Below are positions 30,501 through 38,000 of a DNA stretch of 64,000 nt, piece after piece (positions within the stretch are counted from its first letter, which is position 1; every line of letters starts with the position of its first letter). Under the pieces are notes generated by a model, which saw only the letters and a program-made list of their open reading frames with translations, searched no databases and had not been told where the DNA came from. The stretch comes from Apostichopus japonicus. Lineage: Eukaryota; Echinodermata; Holothuroidea; Aspidochirotida; Stichopodidae. Position numbers and translations under genes: made by a program. The stretch lies in assembly GCF_037975245.1 (NCBI RefSeq), contig NC_092568.1, forward strand, positions 8,381,001-8,445,000, in the 5' to 3' direction.

Positions 30501-33500
30501 ACAAACTGGAATGAAAAGAAATTATGTATTTCCATTTCCTTTATCCGTGTAAGGGTTGTATAAACCTGTGCTCGATACACAATGTAGCTTTATACATATA
30601 TTATGTAGCTTACAACTTACTTTCACAAGTGTAACTTCCCTCTGTATTCACACAGGTCAGGTCTGTTTCACAGTTTGCGTTTGATATCCTGCATTCATCT
30701 ACATCTCGTTCGCAGTTTTCACCTTCCCAGCCGGCTGTACACATACACGTGTACCGATCGGGACCACTGCTGACACAGATCCCGGCATTACAAGGGTTAC
30801 TTGTACAAGCATCAGCTTCTGGAAGAAAACCAAGATTAGACAGGTGTAACATTACACAAAATAACAGGGAACTCCAGTGATGTGTTTTTTTTTTAGTTTT
30901 TTTTTAGTATCGTTTAGTACGGGTGTTTTTTATATTGTTGCTTTTGACTTTTACATTTTTGGCCTTATTGGTTCAATATATCTAATATTTTGGTTTTTGT
31001 TACTATTTGGTTTTAGGTTTTACATTTGTAAAGCACTTTGAGCAGCTTTGCTGATTATGCGCTATATAAATATTACTTATTAGTATGTGCATAGGATTTC
31101 AAAGTTAGTGTGGGAAAGCAGGGAGAGGGAGAGGGGGAGGGGGAGGGAGAGGGAGAATGCAAATTCCAATTTGTGCCAACTGACTTTTGTAGGGATGTGA
31201 ACCTTTATGGACAAGCTGTAGTAAGATCAAAAATTTTATATTTAAGAGGGGTGTTGAGCTTTGGGTTCTTTGAACGCGACATGAATGTATGTGGGTCTGG
31301 GAGTCCCTCCTGCAGGAAAAATTTTGAAGCATAGACATCAAATGGTGCATTTTGGGGCATATTCTGAATTGAAATTAGGTCTAAACGCAAGGTTGTCCGA
31401 GTAAATACTTTGGGATTTGGAAAAATTCCCAACTGAACGTTTCCCGGACTGGGGCCATCTCCCCAGTCATTGCACACCCCACTAGGTAAGAAGCAATAAG
31501 AAAACATGTACCCAAACCTTAAAGATTAAGCTCCAAAATTTATCCAATTTGATTAAAAAACCTCATTAAAAGCACTCTATTTTTGCTTTAAAGTAACTAC
31601 TTTGCTTTTGATTTAGTTAAGTACTGAAATACACAGGGCAGTATCATCAGCTTGACTTTTGAGATGAATTTCACTTCAAACAATTCTATACAAATTTAAA
31701 AATATTTGGAAACTAATGAAAATTGAAACTATTATGATTAACATCAATAAAGCTAATAATAATATTCTTTGCTGACATCTTTACCCCTCATCCTGAAGTC
31801 TGGGCTATACCTGCCAGACTTATTTATCTGATGAAATATATGTATGGAGTTTTAAATTGTTATTGTCTTTGCTATGGCCAGCTCATTTGAAATTTCTCTT
31901 TCGCTTTCTTTTCAATTTCATCTTTTCTGTCGATTCTGGTAGATAATGAAAGTTTCCAATTGTGCGTTGGTGCACGATTCCACAATATGCTTTGTACGTA
32001 CAGTGTAAAGGGTAATTGGTCTTCTGCAGTGGTGTAAAGAACAGTGGTTGTGTGATATTTTTTTTCTTTTGTTTTGTGTTATACAGTAACACTGGAGATA
32101 GATATTAGGACAAAGCCATAGAATATGAATCTTATTGTGTTAAGAACTTTTTTATACTGGTTTGCTTTGATTAAAAGTAAGAGTATTTAAGTAATTCTTG
32201 ATATAAAAAATACAAAGTAATTGACATTAAACCTTGGTATGAAGATTGGAGCTAACTAGATAAAAGATGAAATAAAAAGGGGGGGTGGGGGGTTTCTGAC
32301 AATTGTTTTAGAAAGGTGGCATCTCTGATATCAGGACTTAACTAATACTTCATGAATTAAAAAAGATGAAGATAAAACAAAGAAAATAATGAAATACACT
32401 TGAATGGAATGGTACTTTAAGAGAAAGTATTAATGTGTAACTCTTTGACACACAATTTGACATCTATGCACTGACCTTTAGCTACATTTAAATTTTGGAA
32501 AATTTGTAGAAAATGAAATATGCAATGCAGAATTTTCACTTTTGGTACATGCCTCCTAACAATTAAGAAATATTTTCATTTTTTTTGCAAGCTTTGACCC
32601 TTACCAAGAAAGAAAGCTCATTTAAAGCCCCTGCTGAATTGAATAAGCCCTTTGCATAAATTCCCTATTGTTGAAATCCTTTGGACTAGTTGTGTAGTCT
32701 GTTCGCCAGACAAATGCTTTGTTGAATTTTTTTTATTCACACAAACAATCTATATAATCCTAAAGCAAGTACCAGTGGGTGGCGACAAAAGATAAATTTG
32801 TTTTCACAGTGGGTTGAACAAATTTTGGTGGGCAGCAAGCAAAAAGTGAGCAATGAGTTCAGGATTTTTTTTTTAAATCTCAAGCCAGTCAATGCCAATA
32901 AGTTTCCTAATTTGAGTTGCATCACTGCCTAAAGCCACTGTTCTATCACTGTGGGAAAAAACCTTCCTAAATGAAATATTATTTTATTGTTTTAATTTTT
33001 TTTTTTTTGGTAGGGATGGCTAAGTCATGAATGGCTCAGTTAATTATAGGTTATAACACTTGCATTGTGTAAAACATAACAGGCAGTCTTGCTCACTCTT
33101 CCTATTGAACTGTACCTGATTCTGTAGTCTTACAGTATAGCAGACTGCAGTACTCTAAATATCACTTACTTCAACACCAAAATTCTCTTTGTAAAATGAT
33201 TGACAAAAGAGTGAACTGATATTGACTTATGTTTGTTTATTTGTCCAAACCAGGTTGGTTTTATGAGTATAGTTCCAGCATTGGTTGATTGCCACACCTG
33301 GCAAGCTTGTCGCATTTAGTTTCTTCTGCAGAAAATATTCCCTATGTTCAAATGCAATCTTGTTGTTCGACATAACTTTTGGGGAAATTTCTAATGCTAG
33401 TACCAGTAGTCTACTGGCTTCTCATATCATGGCTCAAAGCACACTTCCTCACCTTCATCTAACAGATACAGTATATGACTACTGCTCATACTGTTTAGTA

Positions 33501-35015
33501 CAAGTTCTTAACTTTTACATAAGAAGTACAGTATTGTCCCAACACAGTGCTTCGTGTTACTGAACTATAAAATATTCAAATATACTCATACATCACCAAT
33601 GAATAATTCATTTAGCTATCAATGTAACTGATCAAGTTTGCCAGAATGAAATACATGTCATAATTACCTGATTTAGGCCTAGACACATTGTTCTCACACC
33701 TCAGTCCATTGAAACCGTCTGGGCAAACACAGATGAAAGCAGCATTAACCTCCATGCAGTTTCCATCATTTTCACATGGTTGACTTGCACAGGCTCCTGA
33801 ACTCTGGTCTACAAAGACAATATTAAATATGGTTCTGACGATGACTTGTGGCATATAGATTAAAAGTTAAAGCCAATGATTATTAAATGAAGTTAAACAG
33901 CCACTGATTAGGGAAAAGGTCAGAGAGAGTTCACAAACAGGATTCACAATCGGGTACTGTAATTCTTTAAAGTGAAAGGTCTGTTACCATCGTCCTTTCA
34001 ATATTGTCAAAGGCGGTCACTGAAATCCTTTGACAATGTTAATCAGAGCTGGCCATATGTTCTTGTTTTGTAAACATTGACTCACAGGTAGCACTGTTAT
34101 TTTCCACGTAATGAATTTACTTTGTATGATAGTCCATTCAAAACTGTATGTTACACAATTTTACCAAAAACATTTGGAAAGTGTGAGAGGGATAGATCTT
34201 CTAATTTACAATGAGAGACAACTATCACTCACAATTAGTAGTAGACTTCCACGAAATCAGTTGCATCAGGATAAATGAATCTTAGTTTCTTGCAATCATT
34301 AATTTATGACAAAAATACGTAGTTATTGAATACAAATTTTATCAGTTTGAACTTCGCGCTTCTGTGAAAGAAAAGTACATTGATTAAGAAATCCATTTGG
34401 TCTAGGCTAGGGTATAATCAAAACTTATTTCGTAACCTATCCTAACTCCTATGCTTAATTTTAAGATAGCCCTCACTAACGTTATTGTACATTAGGACTA
34501 TCAGTTACGCTATGTTTCTCCAAGACCGGCCTAGACAAGGCTCAACATATCGCAACATTTGGGCGTTTTACATCGAACCATCATGGTACACTCGTAGATA
34601 TTCATGTGTATCAAACGACTGATGAATCTGAACGATAAGATAAGCTTGTTGATATATGATCACTTTTCAAACTTGAAACATGATTGCTTTACCGGCTACC
34701 ATTGCTAGAACTAGTTGTACGTACCACTTAAACTGTAATATTATATGGTCAAATGTGATAGTCTGCAAACTTCGACCAAGATTGCGTACGCGCGCACTAC
34801 AAGTTCGCATAAGCCTAAATACACAGAACAAGCTACTCTCTCTTGATCAACATTTGCGCTTAAAACCAATGTGGTGGAAATATATATGCCTACGGTATGC
34901 AATGAAAATATAATGTCTTACCAGTTGATCCTACGCCTGCTGTACTTGAAGGAAGAATACAGAATGTGATCCAAAACAACACAAAGCACACGAAAATGCG
35001 GATGGTGACGGCCAT
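9284..35015 (-). CDS. EGF/VWC-like/SEA single-pass membrane protein, 552 residues, 14 coding exons
   Basis: Exons, in transcript order: 35015-34922, 33808-33668, 30818-30621, 29514-29392, 29023-28871, 23569-23503, 20912-20868, 18408-18337, 17094-17031, 13670-13620, 13532-13440, 12932-12711, 11546-11478, 9550-9284. All junctions are GT-AG, phases agree throughout, and the total is 1659 nt. Protein order: signal peptide 1-27; EGF1 32-72; EGF2 79-117; half cbEGF 118-144; EGF3 145-182; EGF4 186-236; short cysteine module 237-273; SEA about 275-390; transmembrane helix 417-438; tail 439-552 with several tyrosines. This resembles membrane mucins and EGF-SEA adhesion proteins, but there is no long Ser/Thr mucin tract. 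Inference: a cell-surface adhesion or signalling receptor on the plasma membrane. No exact orthologue is recognised. Confidence 0.9.
9551..11477 (-). other. Intron 13 of the receptor gene
   Basis: AT-rich intron with a G-run beginning at 10145. I see no coding exon or recognisable element in it. Confidence 0.6.
11478..11546 (-). CDS. Receptor exon 13: basic juxtamembrane segment
   Basis: The exon is 69 nt in phase 0-0, with acceptor TTTCTACAG and donor AAC|GTAAGA. It encodes 23 residues starting VKRHKAKTKAK. This highly basic stretch four residues after the helix acts as the stop-transfer signal and fixes the tail in the cytosol. Confidence 0.85.
12711..12932 (-). CDS. Receptor exon 12: end of SEA domain and transmembrane helix
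   Basis: The exon is 222 nt in phase 0-0 and ends at GTCTGT|GTAAGT. It begins LSTANYSFTFQGEE, the last SEA strand with an N-Y-S glycosylation sequon, followed by an acidic and proline-containing stalk. A helix of about 22 hydrophobic residues (YIIIIVISIGIMVLF and on) ends near LARVC. No EGF domain separates SEA from the membrane, unlike the MUC3/12/13/17 arrangement. Confidence 0.92.
13440..13532 (-). CDS. Receptor exon 11: SEA core with GSIQV
   Basis: The exon is 93 nt in phase 0-0, between TTTACAG and ATG|GTGAGT. It encodes VSPGSIQVDITLVSLQ followed by the second SEA helix. GSIQV occupies the position of the GSVVV autoproteolysis turn in SEA domains. Confidence 0.88.
13620..13670 (-). CDS. 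Receptor exon 10: 51-nt SEA exon
   Basis: Acceptor CATTTCAG|GTTACC and donor TCG|GTGAGT bound 17 codons in phase 0-0 (VTGNSVAIFYKMKDFLS). It fits the strand/loop between SEA helix 1 and the GS turn. Because it is in frame at both ends, it could be skipped without a frameshift. Confidence 0.8.
13671..17030 (-). other. Intron 9 of the receptor gene
   Basis: A large intron that contains the hAT-like MITE at 15036-15346. No coding exon is visible. The stretch 14250-14600 is less AT-biased and less repetitive than its surroundings, but I cannot assign a role to it. Confidence 0.6.
15036..15346. mobile_element. hAT-like MITE, 311 bp
   Basis: Perfect 14-bp inverted ends, CAGGGATGTGCTCA at 15036-15049 and TGAGCACATCCCTG at 15333-15346, enclose non-coding sequence. 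CAGGG-type ends are typical of hAT elements. The flanks (CACGTCTT and CGTCTACT) do not form a clean 8-bp duplication, so the insertion looks old. Confidence 0.7.
17031..17094 (-). CDS. Receptor exon 9: SEA helix 1
   Basis: The exon is 64 nt, entered in phase 2 and left in phase 0, with acceptor TTTGCAG and donor GAG|GTAAGT. It encodes an amphipathic LLREDLINVFSIPQEMLDD, matching the first helix of SEA domains. Confidence 0.85.
18337..18408 (-). CDS. Receptor exon 8: start of SEA domain
   Basis: The exon is 72 nt in phase 2-2, with acceptor TTCTTACAG and donor CAAAG|GTGAAG. It encodes GTIHGSFHFINNYDL followed by an acidic stretch, the first strand and start of helix 1 of the SEA fold. Confidence 0.85.
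18409..20867 (-). other. Intron 7 of the receptor gene
   Basis: Contains the 56-bp-arm hairpin listed separately and a somewhat CpG-richer stretch at about 19430-19620. No coding exon is seen. Confidence 0.6.
18525..18657. repeat. Near-perfect hairpin, 56-bp arms with a 21-nt pyrimidine loop
   Basis: Arms 18525-18580 and 18602-18657 are inverse complements at 55 of 56 positions (CTAGCAGG against CTAGAAGG). The loop is almost pure pyrimidine. It sits in an intron 117 bases upstream, in transcript direction, of the receptor exon at 18337-18408. A diverged relative of one arm (CTGCTAGGATCGACCCGTCA) is near 40161. Confidence 0.9.
20868..20912 (-). CDS. Receptor exon 7: second half of the VWC/pacifastin-like module
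   Basis: A 45-nt exon in phase 2-2, with acceptor TTTTCACAG and donor GCGG|GTAAGC. It encodes HCQKGSWFCTKKFC, which completes a CN-x-C-x-C-xx-G-xxx-CT-xxx-C pattern begun in the previous exon. Confidence 0.82.
20913..23502 (-). other. Intron 6 of the receptor gene
   Basis: Large intron. The block at about 22200-22650 is richer in GC and CpG (GAGCGGGAG repeated twice near 22577 and 22597) and contrasts with its AT-rich surroundings. It could be an intronic regulatory element or an internal promoter. No exon is recognised. Confidence 0.5.
23503..23569 (-). CDS. Receptor exon 6: first half of the VWC/pacifastin-like module
   Basis: The exon is 67 nt, entered in phase 1 and left in phase 2, with acceptor TTTTCAG|TCGTCT and donor AATG|GTAAGA. 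It encodes VVCLYDEVTYHEADVRY and then VDCNE. Its phase change marks the boundary between the phase-1 EGF exons and the SEA-linked part. Confidence 0.82.
27001..27056. repeat. (TCAA)n-like microsatellite
   Basis: Degenerate TCAA/TCAG/TCCA tetranucleotide units in the receptor gene's largest intron. Confidence 0.85.
27478..27850 (-). mobile_element. 5'-truncated, frameshifted LINE 3' end (non-LTR retrotransposon)
   Basis: On the minus strand a frame reads RSFQYSSTLLWNKLP and then ENVVSVEMFKT. This is the conserved C-terminal signature of CR1/L2-like non-LTR reverse transcriptases. A frame break follows directly after FKT, and the expected continuation (CLKTYLF) is in another frame. The 3' end GCGCTATATAAGAAC followed by ATT repeats is the usual tail of such elements. 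The copy is dead: it is truncated at the 5' end and lacks the catalytic domain. Confidence 0.75.
28871..29023 (-). CDS. Receptor exon 5: EGF4
   Basis: A 153-nt phase 1-1 exon with acceptor TTATTAG and donor CACG|GTAAGA. It encodes a linker (ATTSPEPDVG) and a complete six-cysteine EGF domain. The C5-C6 segment CFSGFSGALC matches the EOGT O-GlcNAc consensus. Confidence 0.9.
29392..29514 (-). CDS. Receptor exon 4: EGF3
   Basis: A 123-nt phase 1-1 exon with acceptor TTCCGCTAG and donor ATCG|GTGAGT. It encodes one complete EGF domain (CKDNPCQNGGLC and CLCSEGFTGLHC). The C5-C6 segment fits the EOGT consensus. Confidence 0.9.
29515..30620 (-). other. Intron 3 of the receptor gene
   Basis: Contains an exon-like segment at 30429-30505 with good splice signals whose inclusion would break the receptor frame (see findings). 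Nothing else is recognised. Confidence 0.55.
30621..30818 (-). CDS. Receptor exon 3: EGF2 plus a half calcium-binding-type EGF
   Basis: A 198-nt phase 1-1 exon with acceptor TTCTTCCAG and donor GAAA|GTAAGT. EGF2 has all six cysteines and a CTSNPC O-glucose consensus. It is followed by VDECRISNANC and VNTEGSYTCE, which have cysteines 1-4 of a cbEGF but not 5 and 6. Confidence 0.9.
30819..33667 (-). other. Intron 2 of the receptor gene
   Basis: Contains the plus-strand retroelement tail at 30955-31084, a GGGAGA purine repeat at 31120-31155 and a G-run at 32280. No further EGF exon is seen. Confidence 0.6.
30955..31084 (+). mobile_element. Retroelement 3' tail (LINE or SINE)
   Basis: GTAAAGCACTTTGAGCAG followed by TTATGCGCTATATAAATATT and a short ATT-rich end is the characteristic 3' terminus of many marine invertebrate LINE/SINE families. 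It shares the GCGCTATATAA motif with the LINE fragment at 27.5 kb. The 5' limit is uncertain. Confidence 0.55.
33668..33808 (-). CDS. Receptor exon 2: EGF1
   Basis: A 141-nt phase 1-1 exon with acceptor GTCTTTGTAG and donor TCAG|GTAATT. It has one complete six-cysteine EGF domain with CASQPC, the POGLUT1 O-glucose consensus, and an N-V-S sequon just after the last cysteine. Confidence 0.9.
34922..35015 (-). CDS. Receptor exon 1: signal peptide
   Basis: The exon encodes MAVTIRIFVCFVLFWITF and continues to a small-residue cleavage region (SSTAG), then ends CAACTG|GTAAGA in phase 1. The frame is open further upstream to another ATG, but a TTTGTCAG/TTTCAG acceptor near 35072 suggests that part is intron or 5' UTR, so I start at 35015. 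A phase-1 exit matches all downstream EGF exons. Confidence 0.85.
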
Positions 35016-38000
35016 GATGTTGGCAAACGCTAAAGGGCTGTGTGTAACATCAACCAGAACGGATTTAACTGAAACCTGACAAAAAAAGATCAAGGCCAAT
35101 GTCAAGTTTGTGTCAGTTGATTTGTTCTCAACGATGACCAAGAAAATTGTCTTTCAAATGTCTGGAAATATATGGATAAATGAAACAAATAAAGTAAACA
35201 TACAGTGAAGAAAAAGACTAACGTGGAATTATTGTGTAATCTAAAATTCGTTGGTATACAGGCCAAACCATACTATGCGCTGGAGCAATGGCATATATGA
35301 AACCAGTCCACTCGAAGTCTCGTATAAACATTTACGAATTACATATGTAATACGTCTGATCATGTACGCTGAGTGCAGAGGTCAAAAGCAATAGTGACGT
35401 AACTCTACAAACTATATCTTACCTACATTGATAGAACTTTTCAACATGTGGATTGATTGCTATAGTCTCACACCTAGGTGCACAGTCCATTGTAATAACT
35501 CTGACTATAACGCATTTTGTCAAGTTCACCGAACTTGGAATTAGTTTGTTGTGATAAGACCTGCGAGGAAATCGTCGATAGGCCTGTTTACAAACCGCTG
35601 GTTAACGCAGGTCTGAGACAATCGAGACTCCAAGTACTTCCGTCTGACAAATTATTGTCGACTCAATTTACGAGAAAATTGATTAACCCATGTGATGCCA
35701 GCCTTTGTTAAATGCGTTGTTAAACCAAGGAGGTTCCTTGGTTAAACTAAAACTCGACACACCAACAAGTTTCGATGATGAAGGTCCATGATCCGACTCA
35801 AGTTAAAACAATAGTCACTGTTTTATTCCTGTATGGGGGGTTTAGCGTTACCCTATTCGCTATACAAAAGCTTAGAACACAAACTTGCAATTATTCCTAA
35901 AAAAATTTTCACACAAATAGTTTTAAAGTGACCAATATTTACAGTGAATAATGAATTCCGCCAACTTTTGTGGATCATTTATTTCATGAATTTACCTTCG
36001 GGATTGAACGAATCGCTTTCATCATAAATCGTTTCCTGGTAAACTTTATAAGTGAAAAAATGTATTTTGCCGTACTAGTCTTTGCTTCTTCCTTTCTTCG
36101 TATGTAAATGAATTTTCGTGGTTCAAGGGAACCACGTCACTTTTCGGACCCACTTTGCATGCAAACTATATCGAAACCTGTAGGTTTTTACATGCAGGCA
36201 ACTTCGTTACAGCACATTCTCTATATAAATATGCATGCACTGATCGGTATTCGAAAGTCTAGCTAAACAGCTTACGTTTTGATTTTTACGGAAACATTGG
36301 AAGAAACTTAAGCTGCGCGAACGATAGAGGAACACTATGATATGATTGTTCAAATCTCAACTCCACAATTTCGCTCCAAAATATGCTTTGAGGGTAAAAA
36401 GTAAAGCAAAACTGGTCAAACACGATCATGCTTTGATAACCTCTTTTTTTGTTTGTTATTTTTTAATATATAGGCCTATAGGTATACTACGAATCTACAG
36501 GTCAGTAATTCGGAAAATTTTGGGACAATACTGATGACCTTTGACATGCACTTAGAGGTCACTGGTATTGACCCCAATGTTAGCAAGCTTATGGCAGCTA
36601 AAAGTTTTAATAATAGCAATTCTGGTTGTTTTGTTTGGTTCTGAAACTGGTATTTAGACATATCACAAGGCCTTTTACTCGTAAGGGAATATGCCTTAAG
36701 GGAATAACAAATTGCCTGTAGAAGTTGGAACAGAGTGACCATTATTAAACTTTCTAGCAAATTTTGGGGAGCTGCTGATTACCTTTAATTTGTCATTGAT
36801 TTAGCGATCATCTAATAAAAAAAGTCATTGACTTAAGACGAATTTGTTTTCTATGGTATAGGCCTAATAAATAGTATGCCTATATGCCGCGCAGACACAA
36901 TGGAGTGAGTAGGCAAAAGTGATAGTTTTTTATTTAATTACATAAAACAGCCCCGCATTGACGAGTGATTGGATTAATATATACTGTATAGATCTATGGT
37001 GAACTTAAAACGTCCGTAATAGGCAGCTGTTAGAATCATTTGACCTTACACATGAGGCTTCCATCAAAATATTGTAATTATAGTAACCATGTGTACGTTG
37101 TTGTTTCCTCTTTTGGAAACGATTTTGACCTCGTTCGTCGAGGACGTATACAGTAATGAAAGTCTGACAACTTGACTCTGTGAAGTTAGTCAGTCTTCAC
37201 AATCCAACTTAATCCTTCCTAATGCGCTAAAATATTATTTGTGGTTTACGTGCGACAAGTTCGGTTGTGAACTTGTGATAATGTTGGAGCCTGTGGCGAA
37301 GTCAGATTTACCCAACCGGTAGATGTTACCAACATAGCAGAATATCTTCAAAGGTTTAGGCCCACGAGGCCATGGAGACCCCGCAGGATCTTTCATAAGT
37401 ACTGAGTCATCATCTACCAAATCCCCACCAATCATAATCGGTGTTCGTAAGCATGCTGTAAATGAGTTCAAAACTGTAGGTAAAGTTCCCGACGTCTTGA
37501 AAAAAGCCTGCAAACCCACCGAACGATTTTCCCCACCCACTTTTGGGTCGCGCCCAATACTTTGCGTATACCGTCAGCTTATATAGGCTATTAGTGTCTA
37601 TATTGTTCTTCGAATCGGCTTAACTGGTCGAATCTGGAAAGCTATAGATAAACACTAAATCTTTTATAGACGACTATTTTTACAAGTTGTGACATTTAAT
37701 CACCTAATTTGGTCTTCCTTGATATCCGGTCGTAATCTGGCGATATGTAGGAAGCAACCAGTAAAAAGTTAATTACAGAAACTTTTATTGTTATTCTACC
37801 ACGCTGCCTTGAGAGCCAATTGATTTCCAGACTTATGTGGGCTATATAATTCATTTTAATCCATTTGAGACATACCTTTGTCACATTGCTCGAATGGTAT
37901 AACTGTTAATACGACGGATGGTACACAGGTATGTTGGCCGGGGGTGGGTTGGGGGGGTGAGTAAGGACTATTGAGCTAATCCGCTAAACTATCTAGTTGC

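Noticed and set aside
31110..31507. Overlapping open frames around a GGGAGA purine repeat
   Set aside because: They are created by the simple repeat and flanking intron sequence, with no cysteine pattern or phase fit to the receptor.
34003..34037. Small hairpin ATTGTCAAAGG/CCTTTGACAAT
   Set aside because: Eleven-base arms in intronic AT-rich DNA are plausible by chance. No terminator role applies in a eukaryotic intron.
37235..37540. 101-codon minus-strand open frame with several PG/PW motifs
   Set aside because: Composition is somewhat protein-like, but there are no splice signals with matching phase, no family resemblance and no neighbouring exon. Left unannotated.
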